A DNA stretch of 64,000 nt from assembly GCA_963734965.1 (NCBI GenBank), contig CAVTJK010000003.1:1426001-1490000 (forward strand). Direction: 5' to 3'. The DNA comes from UBA4742 sp963734965. GTDB lineage: Bacteria > Actinomycetota > Acidimicrobiia > Acidimicrobiales > Acidimicrobilacustridaceae. The translations under genes were made by a program, and so were the position numbers. The notes below the pieces were generated by a model. That model was not told where the DNA came from. It saw only the letters and a list, made by a program, of their open reading frames with translations, and searched no databases. Within the stretch, counting starts at the first letter, position 1. Each line of letters starts with the position of its first letter. Below, one piece after another: positions 19,378-28,120 of this stretch.

Positions 19378-20814
19378 GTGATCCGTGCCCAGAGGCTCCG
19401 TCTTGCCGCGCTCGTCGCGGTCTCGGGTCTGGGCCTGGCCGTGGCGGGGCTGGGGCTCGGGCCCGGCCGGGGGGATCACCTCGTCAGGTTCGGGGTCGTC
19501 GCCGGCGCCGACGAGACCACCGAGGTGACGAGCGCGCCGCCGACCGACCCCCCGCCGACCGATCCCCCGACCACCGATCCGACGTCGACCGAGGCGAGCT
19601 CGACGACGACCACTCCGGGCCCAGTCCCCGAATCGACCACCACCACGCCTGTCGGCTCGCTGCCGCCTCCGGGCTCAGAGACCGATGTGGGGAGCGCCTT
19701 CGGTCCTCAGGCCGCGTTCGATCCCAAGTCTCGGCTGGCGTTGCCCGCCGAGATCGCGCGGGCCACGCGCGAGAAGACCAACGCCGATCGCGGTCTCGTC
19801 GCCGCCCGAGTCGCGCTCAGCCGGGCCCAGCAAGCAATTGCCGACTACCAACACGACCTGGGTGGACTGGCGGCGAGCGAGAAGCGACTGCTCGCCGCGG
19901 CGCAGAAGGCGCAGAGCCTGCTCGTCGAGCGGGCGGTGACCATGTACATGGCCGGAGGCGGCTCGTCGGCGGTGGACCTGCTCGCGCGCGCCAACCCGTC
20001 CGAGATCGAGATCGGCATGGCCATGCTCGACGAGGTGCTCGATCAACTCGGCGCCCGCGCTCGCGACTACGCGACGTCGCGCGACGCCCTGAGCTCGTCA
20101 CTGCGCGGCGAGTTGGACGCCGGCGTGCCCCTCCCCGCCCAGTTGGCGGCGGCCCAGAGCGGCCTCGACGACGCCACGGCGGTCGATCAGGCGGCGGGAT
20201 GGCAGCTCGAGGCCTACGAGGACAACAGCCACGTGTGGATCCCGGGCTTCATCTTCCCGGTGCTGGGACCAACCCGGTTCGACGACTCGTTCGGGGACGG
20301 GCGGCTCGCGGGCACGACCGAGCAGCACTGGCACGAGGGCTGCGATGTCGTCGCGGCCGCCGGGACGCCGATGGTGGCGGTCGACGACGGCGTGCTCACC
20401 AGCTTCGGAGGGGCCGATCCGCTCGGGGGAAACTCGGTGATCCTCACCGCGGCCAGCGGCTACTGGTACTACTACGCCCACCTCAGCGCCTTCGCGCCGG
20501 GGCTGAAGCAGGGTGACGCCGTGAAGGCCGGCCAGGTCATCGGTCTGGTCGGCGCGACCGGCGATGCCATGGCCCCTCATCTGCACTTCGAGATCCACGA
20601 TCCGACCGGTCAGGTGCTCGACGCCTATGGCCTGCTGAAAGCGGCGTGGGTCGCCCGCCAGTCCCTGCTCTGGATGGGCGGCGACGATCCGTCCCAGCCG
20701 CCGGACATGGCGCGCCACCCCGACCCGGGCACGCCCGCCGGCTTCCCGCGCTATCCGAACGGGTCGCCGGTGCCGGCCGTCGCCGGACAGGTCCTGACCG
20801 CCAGCACGCGTTGA
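19378..20814 (+). CDS. M23-family peptidoglycan endopeptidase with N-terminal coiled coil
   Basis: 478 residues with a GTG start (VIRAQRLRLAAL). A signal anchor helix covers about residues 8-30. A Thr/Pro/Ser-rich linker follows to about residue 115, then a helical, Ala/Gln-rich region (RATREKTNADRGLVAARVAL) likely to form a coiled coil. The C-terminal LytM domain keeps the zinc ligands: HEGCD (His319, Asp323) and the final HLHFEIH (His401, His403). Such proteins cut peptide cross-links in peptidoglycan outside the membrane, often during division. The coiled coil suggests regulation in the manner of EnvC or the Mycobacterium RipA partners (inference). It is divergent from the PqqD-HprK gene with under 30 bp between the starts. 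Confidence 0.88.
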   Translation: MIRAQRLRLAALVAVSGLGLAVAGLGLGPGRGDHLVRFGVVAGADETTEVTSAPPTDPPPTDPPTTDPTSTEASSTTTTPGPVPESTTTTPVGSLPPPGSETDVGSAFGPQAAFDPKSRLALPAEIARATREKTNADRGLVAARVALSRAQQAIADYQHDLGGLAASEKRLLAAAQKAQSLLVERAVTMYMAGGGSSAVDLLARANPSEIEIGMAMLDEVLDQLGARARDYATSRDALSSSLRGELDAGVPLPAQLAAAQSGLDDATAVDQAAGWQLEAYEDNSHVWIPGFIFPVLGPTRFDDSFGDGRLAGTTEQHWHEGCDVVAAAGTPMVAVDDGVLTSFGGADPLGGNSVILTAASGYWYYYAHLSAFAPGLKQGDAVKAGQVIGLVGATGDAMAPHLHFEIHDPTGQVLDAYGLLKAAWVARQSLLWMGGDDPSQPPDMARHPDPGTPAGFPRYPNGSPVPAVAGQVLTASTR

Positions 20815-20831
20815 CGGAGCAGAATGGGGAT

Positions 20832-21272
20832 GTGGACCTCGTCGCCGACCTGGATGCCCCCTGCCCGCCCGAGGTGCTGTTCGCCCGCATCGACGACCTG
20901 GCCGACTACCCCTCGTGGCTCGAGATCGTCGAGCGGGCCGAGGTGGCCGACGCCAGCCCCGACGACGGCGGTCAGCCGGCGTGGATGGTCGACCTGCGGG
21001 GCCGACTCGGTCCGCTGGCGCGGTCCAAGCGCCTGCGGATGGTGCGCACGACCTGCGACTCGCCCCGGCTCGTGCGGTTCGAACGCCAGGAGCGTGACGG
21101 GCGCCAGCACAGCGCCTGGGTGCTCGAGGGCCAGGTCGAACCGACCGCCGACGGCAGCCGGCTGGTGATGCGATTGCACTACGGCGGCGCGTTCGGCGGC
21201 CACGTGCTCGAGCACCTGCTGGGCGAGGCCATCGAGCGATCGCGCCCGATCCTGTTGGCCCAGGTCAGTTGA
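20832..21272 (+). CDS. SRPBCC-superfamily (START-like) protein
   Basis: 146 residues. The start is GTG (VDLVADLDAPCPPEVLF) behind GGGGA; a TTG at 20811 overlapping the previous stop is possible. The pattern of a beta strand, PPEVLFARIDDLADYPSWL helix and later LRMVRTTCDSPRLVRFERQ, then RLVMRLHYGGAFGG and a long C-terminal helix, is that of the helix-grip polyketide cyclase/dehydrase and lipid transport family. Members bind hydrophobic ligands or assist coenzyme Q or polyketide pathways. Nothing specific can be said about the ligand. It lies directly downstream of the M23 gene and its end overlaps the convergent ABC ATPase gene by 8 bp. Confidence 0.72.
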   Translation: MDLVADLDAPCPPEVLFARIDDLADYPSWLEIVERAEVADASPDDGGQPAWMVDLRGRLGPLARSKRLRMVRTTCDSPRLVRFERQERDGRQHSAWVLEGQVEPTADGSRLVMRLHYGGAFGGHVLEHLLGEAIERSRPILLAQVS

Positions 21273-22053
21273 CGCGGGCCCGCGCCGTCCAACGGCCGTC
21301 GCTGCGACCCAGGTCGAGGGCCAGCCCGAAGCAGTCCGACAGGGCCTCGGCGGTCAGGACCTCGTCGAGGGGCCCGCGGCCCACCACCTGACCGGCGGCC
21401 AGCAACAGGACGTGGGTGAAGCCCTCGGGGATCTCCTCGACGTGATGGGTCACCAGCACCGTCGGGGGCGTGGTCGGATCGGCGGCCAGGGCACCGAGGG
21501 TGGCGACCAGCTCTTCGCGACCGCCGAGATCGAGGCCGGCGGTGGGTTCGTCGAGCAACAGGAGCCCCGGCTCGGTCATCAACGTGCGGGCCAGCAGCAC
21601 CCGCTGGCGCTCGCCCGACGACAGCAGCCCGAAGGGTTGGTCGGCGATGTCGGCACATCCCAGCGAGGCCAGCTGGGCCCGGGCGCGCCAGCGATCTTCG
21701 TCGTCATAGGTGTGCCACCACGGTTCGAGGGCGGCGTTCTTGGCTGTCATGACGATGTCGACGGGGGTGAGCTCGCGGCGCAACTGGTCGGCCAGCGACG
21801 GGCTGGCCAGGCCGATCCGCACGCGAAGGCGGCGCACGTCGGTGCGTCCGAGGGTCTCACCCAGCACTCGGACGGTGCCGCTCGACGGATGCAGGTACAG
21901 CGACGCCAGTCGGATCAGCGTCGTCTTGCCCGAGCCGTTGCGCCCCAGAACCACCCAGCGCTCGCCGGTGGCGACGCTCCAGTCGACGGCGTCGAGCAGC
22001 AGGCGATCACCGCGACGCAACGACACCTGCTCGAGCGCGAGGACCTCCGGCAT
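21265..22053 (-). CDS. Stand-alone ABC transporter ATP-binding protein
   Basis: 262 residues. Walker A GRNGSGKTT, signature LSSGERQRV, Walker B LLLLDEPTAGLDLGG and switch His in VLVTHHVEEIPEGF are all present. The HHVEEIP sequence and the insertion ALEPWWHTYDDEDRWRARAQL are shared with the ModF/YfmF-like group of soluble ABC ATPases rather than with importers. No permease lies next to it; the downstream TauE-family gene is on the same strand but 44 bp upstream of the start. The role, whether transport or non-transport ATPase, cannot be decided from the sequence. Confidence 0.82.
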   Translation of the reverse strand: MPEVLALEQVSLRRGDRLLLDAVDWSVATGERWVVLGRNGSGKTTLIRLASLYLHPSSGTVRVLGETLGRTDVRRLRVRIGLASPSLADQLRRELTPVDIVMTAKNAALEPWWHTYDDEDRWRARAQLASLGCADIADQPFGLLSSGERQRVLLARTLMTEPGLLLLDEPTAGLDLGGREELVATLGALAADPTTPPTVLVTHHVEEIPEGFTHVLLLAAGQVVGRGPLDEVLTAEALSDCFGLALDLGRSDGRWTARARVN

Positions 22054-22096
22054 CGGGGCAGACTACTGGCGACGCCCGCATGCTCCGGACGGGTGT

Positions 22097-22813
22097 TCAG
22101 GCCAACGTGCGCAGCAGGACGATGATGGCCGAGACCGCCGACACCGCCAGAACGGCGTGGCGGACGTACCCGTGGTCGAGCACCCGGGCGAATCGGGGTG
22201 CGACCAGGTAGCCGACGAGGGCGCCGGGCAGCAGCACCAAGGTGCGACCGAGATCGGCGCGATGCACCTCGCCGAACAGGCTCAGCGGGATGATGGCCAT
22301 GACCGAGGTGAACACGAAGAAGCGCAGGAGCGAGGCCCGCAGCTGCGGCCCCCGCTGACGTTGGAACACCAGGCCCATCGGTGGTCCGCCGATGCCGGTG
22401 GTCGTCCCCATGAAGCCCGACGCCGCACCGGCCAGCGCCAGGTTGAGGGCCGTGTGGCGCGGGTGGAGCCCAGACACGCTGAGCGCGACGGCGACCAACA
22501 CGAGCACGGCGAAGGCGATGCTCAGGGCGTCGCGGTCGAGGACGGCGACGGCGGCGGCGCCGCCGATGCACGCCGGGAAGGCGCCGACCATCGGCCAGCG
22601 GACGGCTCGCCACGGGAGCTCGCCGCGCTCGCGTGCGGCGAGCAGCAGGTTGAGCGCCAACGAGGCGAGGATCACGGGGAAGGGGACGAACTCGGGGTCG
22701 ATCAGGACCAGGATCGGCGCCGCCACCAGGTTCACCCCGAACCCGATCGACCCCTGCACGAGGGCGCCGGCGGCCATGGCCAGGGTGGCCACCAGGAGGG
22801 CGCTCGGACTCAC
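22097..22813 (-). CDS. TauE/SafE-family sulfite exporter-like permease
   Basis: 238 residues, complete. The first TauE repeat starts LATLAMAAGALVQGSIGFGVNLVAAPILVLI, the second LNLALAGAASGFMGTTTGIGGPPMGLVF. These glycine-rich helices are the family signature. Seven to eight transmembrane helices are predicted. It sits before the stand-alone ABC ATPase gene and diverges from the 2-oxoglutarate oxygenase gene. It is a second copy in the window of the family truncated at the left edge, but the two are not close in sequence. The substrate is unknown. Confidence 0.85.
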   Translation of the reverse strand: MSPSALLVATLAMAAGALVQGSIGFGVNLVAAPILVLIDPEFVPFPVILASLALNLLLAARERGELPWRAVRWPMVGAFPACIGGAAAVAVLDRDALSIAFAVLVLVAVALSVSGLHPRHTALNLALAGAASGFMGTTTGIGGPPMGLVFQRQRGPQLRASLLRFFVFTSVMAIIPLSLFGEVHRADLGRTLVLLPGALVGYLVAPRFARVLDHGYVRHAVLAVSAVSAIIVLLRTLA

Positions 22814-22847
22814 CGGGGTGGTCTAGCGCGTTCTCTAGACTGACCCG

Positions 22848-23903
22848 GTGACTGACGACCTCGTACCCGTCGTCGACATCGGTGGCTTCGATTCGGGGAC
22901 GGCCGAGCTCCGGGCCCGCATCGCGGGCGAGGTGGACGACGCCTGTCGGCGGGTGGGGTTCCTGCAGATCGCCGGCCACGGCGTGGCGACCACGACCATC
23001 GAGGGGATGCTCGACGCCGGCGAGGCCATCTTCTCGATGCCCCTCGCCGCCAAGCTGGCGTTGACGGCGCCGCCCGAGATCAACCGCGGCTACGCCCCCC
23101 TCGGATCCGAGTCGCTCACCTACAGCCTCGGTGTGGACTCGCCGCCCGATCTGTTCGAGGCGTTCAACATCGGCCCCGACCACGTGCCCGCCGACGACCC
23201 GATCTATCAGGCCCAGCTCGACGGGGTGTTCGCGCCGAACATCTGGCCCGAGTCGCAGCCCTCGGCGCGGGCCGACCTCGTGGCCTACTTCGATGCCGTG
23301 GCGGCGCTGGCCCGCCGGCTCACGACCATCTTCGCCGTGGCCCTCGGTCTGGCCGACGACTTCTTCGTGTCGCGGACCGGTCACTCGACCGACACGTTGC
23401 GCCTGAACAACTACGTGCGGGCCCCCGGCGGCGAGCCGGAGCCGGGGCAGGTGCGGATGGGTGCCCACACCGACTACGGCATCGTCACCGTCCTCTACGG
23501 CGACCAGGTGCCCGGGCTCGAGATCGTGGGGCCCGACGGCGAGTGGCACGGGGTCGTACCCGGTGACGGGACGTTCCTCGTCAACCTGGGTGACCTGTTG
23601 GCGCAGTGGACCAACGATCGCTGGCGCTCGACGGTGCACCAGGTCGTCCCGCCGCCGTCGGGGTCGGGGCCGGCGCGTCGCCGGTCAGCCGCCTTCTTCC
23701 ACGACGGAGACTACGACGCGCTGGTCGAGTGCCTGCCGACCTGCCTCGAACCGGGCCAGACCCCGAAGTATCCGCCCGTCGTGGCCGGCGAGCACCTCAT
23801 GGCCAAGGTCGTGAGCGCCCGGCGCCGGTCGACCGATTCGCTGGCTGACGTGCACGGCACCCTGGGCGATCGGGCGTCGGCGGTGACGCGAGACCGTCGC
23901 TAG
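22848..23903 (+). CDS. Isopenicillin-N-synthase-family 2-oxoglutarate/Fe(II) oxygenase
   Basis: 351 residues, GTG start. The N-terminal DIOX_N part reads VPVVDIGGFDSG and, further on, RRVGFLQIAGHGV. The jelly-roll core carries the iron ligands His207 and Asp209 (GAHTDYG) and His264 (STVHQV), and the 2-oxoglutarate-binding R-x-S (Arg278, Ser280, followed by AAFF). LRLNNYV precedes the first ligand as in gibberellin oxidase-like bacterial proteins. It hydroxylates or desaturates a small molecule in the cytosol. It converges on the 8-oxoguanine deaminase gene with a 4-bp overlap of ends, but is transcribed separately from it. The substrate is unknown. Confidence 0.88.
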   Translation: MTDDLVPVVDIGGFDSGTAELRARIAGEVDDACRRVGFLQIAGHGVATTTIEGMLDAGEAIFSMPLAAKLALTAPPEINRGYAPLGSESLTYSLGVDSPPDLFEAFNIGPDHVPADDPIYQAQLDGVFAPNIWPESQPSARADLVAYFDAVAALARRLTTIFAVALGLADDFFVSRTGHSTDTLRLNNYVRAPGGEPEPGQVRMGAHTDYGIVTVLYGDQVPGLEIVGPDGEWHGVVPGDGTFLVNLGDLLAQWTNDRWRSTVHQVVPPPSGSGPARRRSAAFFHDGDYDALVECLPTCLEPGQTPKYPPVVAGEHLMAKVVSARRRSTDSLADVHGTLGDRASAVTRDRR

Positions 23904-25291
23904 TCGAGGCGCTGGATCCGTGCCGCGGCGGCGCGGTGGCGCACGAGGATGTCATCGACGCCGGGAGCGACGAGTCGTCCCTCGGTCACGAGGGCCCGCC
24001 CGGCCACGATCGTGTGGCGGGGGGCCGTCGGGCCGCAGCGCAGCCAGGCCTCGATCGGATCGGACAGCGCGCCGGCGAAGGTGATCCCGTCGAGGGCCCA
24101 GACGGCCAGATCGCCGGACGCGCCCTCGGCCAGCACGCCGATCTCGCCGTCGCGCCCGAGGCATCGGGCTCCGCCACGGGTCGCCATGTCGAGGGCGTCG
24201 CGCGCCTGCATGGCCTCGGGGCCGTGGCGCAGGCGTCCGAGCAGCAGTGCGTTGCGGCTCTCCATCCAGAGCGAGGCCGAGTCGGTCGAGGCCGAGCCGT
24301 CGCAACCGATGCCCACCGGGACCCCGGCGGCGCGCAGCTCACGGACGGGGGCCAGCCCGGCGCCGATCATCTGGTTCGAGCTCGGGCAGTGGGCCACGCC
24401 GGTGCCCCAGCGGCCGAGTCGGGTGATCTCGTCGGGATCGGGATAGACGCAGTGGGCGACCCACGAGCGGTCCGATCCCCAGCCGACGTCCTCGAACAGC
24501 TCGACGGGCCGGCAGCCGTATACGTCGAGGCAATAGGTGTCCTCGTCGACGTCCTCGGCCAGGTGCGTGTGCAGGCGGACGTCGAGGCGCTCGGCCAGGG
24601 TGGCCGTGGCTCGCATGAGATCGGGGGTGACCGAGAAGGGCGAGCAGGGGGCCAGCGCCACCTGCACCATGGCCTGGGGGCCGCGCTCGTGGTGGAGGCC
24701 CACCAGGCGTTCGGACTCGGCGAGGATCGTGTCGTCGTCCTGGACCACCGAGTCGGGCGGCAGGCCCCCGTCCTTCTGCGAGCGGCTCATCGATCCCCGA
24801 GTGGCGTGGAAGCGGAACCCGAGCTCGCGCGCCGCGGTGATCTCGGCCGTGATGAGGTCCCCGCCGTGGGCCGGATGGACATAGGAGTGGTCCATCGAGG
24901 TCGTGCAGCCACCGAGGGCCAGTTCGGCCATCCCGACCCAGGCCGAGAGGTAGGCCGCCTCCTCGTCGAGTCCGGCCCAGAGGGGATAGAGGGTCGAGAG
25001 CCAGCCGAACAGGTTCGACGACGTCGCCGGGCGGTAGGCCCGGGTGAGGTTCTGATAGATGTGGTGGTGGGTGTTGATCAGCCCGGGCGTCACGAGGCAG
25101 CCGTCGGCGCGGACGGTTTGGCGAGCGGGCGGTTCGGAGCCGGCGCCGCCGATGCCGGTGATCACCCCGTCGGTGATGGCCACCCAACCGCCGGGCAGCT
25201 CGCGTTGGTCGTCGTCACACGTCGCCACCAACGCCGCGCCCGACACGAGCACGTCGACGGTGCCATCGAGGGGACCGCTGGGGTCGCTCAC
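23900..25291 (-). CDS. 8-oxoguanine deaminase (amidohydrolase)
   Basis: 463 residues. The GTG start overlaps the stop of the upstream MBL gene (GTGA). The metal-dependent amidohydrolase fold is clear: LVTPGLINTHHHIYQNLTRA, a mid-region VRLHTHLAED, WVAHCVYPD, then VGIGCDGSASTD. The pattern LFGWLSTLYPLWAGL and the overall layout match 8-oxoguanine deaminase (EC 3.5.4.32), which turns 8-oxoguanine into urate and ammonia; related isocytosine or hydroxyatrazine deaminases are the alternative. Its place at the end of a purine catabolic island fits a urate-producing step. Confidence 0.85.
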   Translation of the reverse strand: MSDPSGPLDGTVDVLVSGAALVATCDDDQRELPGGWVAITDGVITGIGGAGSEPPARQTVRADGCLVTPGLINTHHHIYQNLTRAYRPATSSNLFGWLSTLYPLWAGLDEEAAYLSAWVGMAELALGGCTTSMDHSYVHPAHGGDLITAEITAARELGFRFHATRGSMSRSQKDGGLPPDSVVQDDDTILAESERLVGLHHERGPQAMVQVALAPCSPFSVTPDLMRATATLAERLDVRLHTHLAEDVDEDTYCLDVYGCRPVELFEDVGWGSDRSWVAHCVYPDPDEITRLGRWGTGVAHCPSSNQMIGAGLAPVRELRAAGVPVGIGCDGSASTDSASLWMESRNALLLGRLRHGPEAMQARDALDMATRGGARCLGRDGEIGVLAEGASGDLAVWALDGITFAGALSDPIEAWLRCGPTAPRHTIVAGRALVTEGRLVAPGVDDILVRHRAAAARIQRLD

Positions 25292-26151
25292 GACATGCGC
25301 GCCACGAGGTCGATCAGGCGGCGCGCCAGGTCGTCGCGGTCGGCGTGGACGCGGGCGCCGTGGCCGGGGAGCACCCAGTCGAAGCGATGGCGGCGCGACA
25401 GCCGGGCCAGCGACTCGGTCTGGGCGGGCCATGAGTACCAGCAGGCGTAGCGGAAGGCGGTGAGGTCCTGCGCCTCGTGGCTCCAGGCCAGCGAGTCGCC
25501 CGTGAACAGGAAGTGGTCCTCGAGCAGGAACATGGCGCTGCCGCGCGTGTGGCCGGGCGTCGAGATGGCGAGCAGGCCCGACTCGACCTCGACGTCGTCG
25601 GGACCTTCGAACAGGTCGGTGGCGAACGGCGCGGCGTTGCGATCGTCGGCGTGGATCCACACTCGCGCACCGAAGTGCTCGGCCCAGCGAGCCGCGTCGG
25701 CAACGTCATCGCGGTGCGTGAGCAGGATGTGGTCGATCCCGCCCATGTCGGCGAACGGCTCGGCCAGCGCCGCGGTGAACCGGGGCGAGTCGACCAGCAC
25801 GTTGCCCCCAGGCCGACGCACGAACCACGACGTCGCCCCGAACGAGTCGGGGGAGCAGTAGCCGCAGTCGTACACATCGGTGCCCGCCTCGATCTCGCGG
25901 GGGAACAGCCGACCCGGTCGGCGTTGGTGCGACTCGGTGCCGATCGACTGGGTCGGACAGGCCTGGGCCGCCAGCCACGCGCCGACATCGTCGGGTGCGG
26001 GCGCCGGTTGGCGAACGACGACGGACTGGTCGCCGGTGACCCCGAACAGCTCGGGGGCCAGCTCCCGGCAGGTCCCGCAGTCGATGCAGCGCTCGTCGAC
26101 GTACCAGTCGCCCGCCGTGTTGTCGCGATGCCGCAGATCGAGCCGAGCCAC
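25288..26151 (-). CDS. Ferredoxin-domain plus metallo-beta-lactamase-fold hydrolase
   Basis: About 287 residues from GTG (VARLDLRHRDN); a TTG start 39 bp upstream would overlap a hairpin. Residues 15-65 form a ferredoxin-like domain, CIDCGTCRELAPELF with AACPTQSI. The remainder is an MBL fold with LLTHRDDVADA in place of the canonical H-x-H-x-D-H, then STPGHTRGSAMF, LFTGDS and VLPGHG. The altered HRDD motif is typical of one MBL subgroup that carries an N-terminal ferredoxin. The gene is translationally coupled to 8-oxoguanine deaminase. The role is unknown; a redox or hydrolytic partner of purine breakdown is a guess. Confidence 0.78.
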   Translation of the reverse strand: MARLDLRHRDNTAGDWYVDERCIDCGTCRELAPELFGVTGDQSVVVRQPAPAPDDVGAWLAAQACPTQSIGTESHQRRPGRLFPREIEAGTDVYDCGYCSPDSFGATSWFVRRPGGNVLVDSPRFTAALAEPFADMGGIDHILLTHRDDVADAARWAEHFGARVWIHADDRNAAPFATDLFEGPDDVEVESGLLAISTPGHTRGSAMFLLEDHFLFTGDSLAWSHEAQDLTAFRYACWYSWPAQTESLARLSRRHRFDWVLPGHGARVHADRDDLARRLIDLVARMS

Positions 26152-26189
26152 CCGGTTGACTCTACCGACCCGGCTTCTTGCGGCATCCA

Positions 26190-26206
26190 AGGGCGTCCTA
26201 CGCCCT
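26190..26206. other. Short GC-rich inverted repeat after adenosine deaminase
   Basis: A perfect 6-bp stem AGGGCG/CGCCCT with loop TCCTA lies in the gap between the adenosine deaminase stop and the MBL gene start. There is no U-tract on the minus-strand transcript, so it is at best a weak terminator or an mRNA-processing hairpin. Confidence 0.3.
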
Positions 26207-26237
26207 CAATCGCCGCCAGAAGCCCAGGGAGGGCGCG

Positions 26238-27215
26238 CTAGGAGGCGAGCCAGGTGTCGACGCCGGCCAGGGCATCGGTCTTGAGCGAGCCCGGAGCCCC
26301 GCTGGCCTGGATGGACCACGCCGCGATCTGGGCCAGGGCGGCGTCGTCGAGGCCGAGGGTCGTGCGGCACAGCTCGTACTCCTCGAGCAGGCCAGGGCCG
26401 AACAGCAGCGGGTCGTCGGCGTTGACGCTGCAGCGCACTCCCGCGGCGATCAGCGCGGGCAGCGGATGGTCCTCGAGCCGGTCCACGACGCCGAGCGAGA
26501 GGTTCGAGGTCGGACAGACATCGAGGCAGACGCCGTCGTCGGCCAGCCGGCGCACCAGCGCGGGGTCGTCAACCGCCCGCACGCCGTGCTGGATCCGATC
26601 GGCCCCCAGCGCATCGAGGGCGCCGACGATGCTCTCGGGGCCGCACAGCTCACCGGCGTGGGGCGTGCTCAGCAATCCGCCGTCGCGGGCGATGGCGAAC
26701 GCTTCGGCGTAGGGCTCGGGCGGGCCGACCACCTCGTCGTTGGCCAAGCCGAAGGCCACGACACCGTGGCCGGCGTAGCGAAGGGCGACCCGAGCCAGCT
26801 CGACCGCCTCGTCGGGCGACTTGGTCCGGTCGGCCGAGACCATCAGGCCGGCGCCGACACCGGTGCGATCCGTGGCCGAGTGCATGGCGTCGAGCACGAT
26901 CTCGATGATCTGCTCGTCGGTGCCGAAGCGAGGCCGGTGATGGGCGGGGTGGAACGCCACCTCGACCCACACGGCGCCGGCGTCCACGCCGTCGTCGACC
27001 GTCTCGTTGACGAGCCGGGCCATGTCGTCGGGCGTGCGCAGCACGTCACACGCCGCCATGTAGGTCGACGCGAACGCGGTGAAGCTCCCGAATCCACGGA
27101 TCTGGGGCACGGGAACGCCGTACCCGTCGGCCAGGGCGGTCAGGGTGGTGGGCCGCATCCCGCCCTCGAGGTGCAGGTGCAGGTGGGCCTTGGGCAGGGC
27201 GAGGAGGTCGCGCAC
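26238..27215 (-). CDS. Adenosine deaminase
   Basis: 325 residues with a GTG start 11 bp after the permease stop. Zn and substrate motifs: PKAHLHLHLEGG (residues 8-19, the H-x-H ligand pair), TPHAGELCG with the catalytic region His/Glu, RIQHGVRAVDD, and VNADDPLLFG with the metal-binding Asp. The chemistry is adenosine (or deoxyadenosine) to inosine plus ammonia. Bacterial relatives include adenine or 6-aminodeoxyfutalosine deaminases, but the purine-island context supports a nucleoside or purine substrate. It is co-transcribed with the ABC transporter genes upstream. Confidence 0.88.
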   Translation of the reverse strand: MRDLLALPKAHLHLHLEGGMRPTTLTALADGYGVPVPQIRGFGSFTAFASTYMAACDVLRTPDDMARLVNETVDDGVDAGAVWVEVAFHPAHHRPRFGTDEQIIEIVLDAMHSATDRTGVGAGLMVSADRTKSPDEAVELARVALRYAGHGVVAFGLANDEVVGPPEPYAEAFAIARDGGLLSTPHAGELCGPESIVGALDALGADRIQHGVRAVDDPALVRRLADDGVCLDVCPTSNLSLGVVDRLEDHPLPALIAAGVRCSVNADDPLLFGPGLLEEYELCRTTLGLDDAALAQIAAWSIQASGAPGSLKTDALAGVDTWLAS

Positions 27216-27225
27216 CGCTCGTTGT

Positions 27226-28120
27226 CTACAGCACCTGACGGTTCTGGCCCGGCGCGTACCGAGCCAGCACGAGCGTCTCGATGCCGCTGATGATGCTGTA
27301 GAGGATGACCGATGCGATCACGACCAGTACGACCGAGGCCCACATGAGGTTGTAGTCACCCTGGTTCGAGCTGGTCAGCATGAGGTAGCCGAGCCCGGTA
27401 CCCGAGACGAGCCACTCGGCCAGCAGGGCGCCGACGAGGGCGAGGGGAGCGGCGATGCGCGCCGATGCGAACAGGGCCGGCATCGCGCTCGGGAACTGGA
27501 CCTTGCGCAGCGTGGTCAGCTTGGTGGACGCCGTAGCCGCGCATCAGATCGAACGACTCCTGGGGCACGGAGCGCAGGGCGAGGGTGACGTTCACCAGCG
27601 TCGGGAAGAAGGTGACGATGGCGGCGATGACGGTCACGCCCAGCAGGCCTCGTCCGAAGATGAGGGCGATCAGCGGCGTCATGGCGACGAGGGGCACGGT
27701 CCGCAGGGTCATGGCCACCGGCATGAGCGCCTGCTGCGCCTCGCGGCGCACGGCGAACAGGTTGGCGAAGAAGAGGGCGGCGACGGTGCCGGCGACGAAG
27801 CCGATCGATGCGTTGCGAGCGGTCGTCCAGAAGGCCTTGTTGAGGAAGGCGCGGGCGGCGGCCGAGCCCTTGTCGGTGAACAGGTAGTGGTACACGTCGC
27901 CCGGTCCCTTGGCGATGAACGGCGTGATCCCCGAGATCTTGACCAGCGCCTCCCACACGAGCAGCCCGAGGATGGCGAAGATGACGCCGTTGAGCAGGGC
28001 CCGGGCCATGCGCTTGAGCACCTCGACGGCGAGCGAGTGGGATTGGCCGGCATCCGCACCCGGCGACAGACCCGGCACCAGCGTCGCCCGCGACTCGGAC
28101 GGATCGACGGTGACGGTCAC
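27226..28120 (-). CDS. NitT/TauT-type ABC transporter permease (frameshifted)
   Basis: About 298 residues, GTG start overlapping the stop of the other permease (GTGA). After a 40-residue leader come the helices LLNGVIFAILGLLVWEALV, a periplasmic segment, IGFVAGTVAALFFANLFAV and VPLVAMTPLIALIFGRG, then SFDLMRGYGASTKLTTLRKVQFPSAMPALFASARIA, the ATPase-docking loop, and a final helix pair. The frame breaks near 27525, inside the docking loop (GYG / TKLTTLRK). The family carries nitrate, taurine, riboflavin or pyrimidine-like small molecules. The gene partner adenosine deaminase suggests a purine substrate (inference). Confidence 0.85.
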
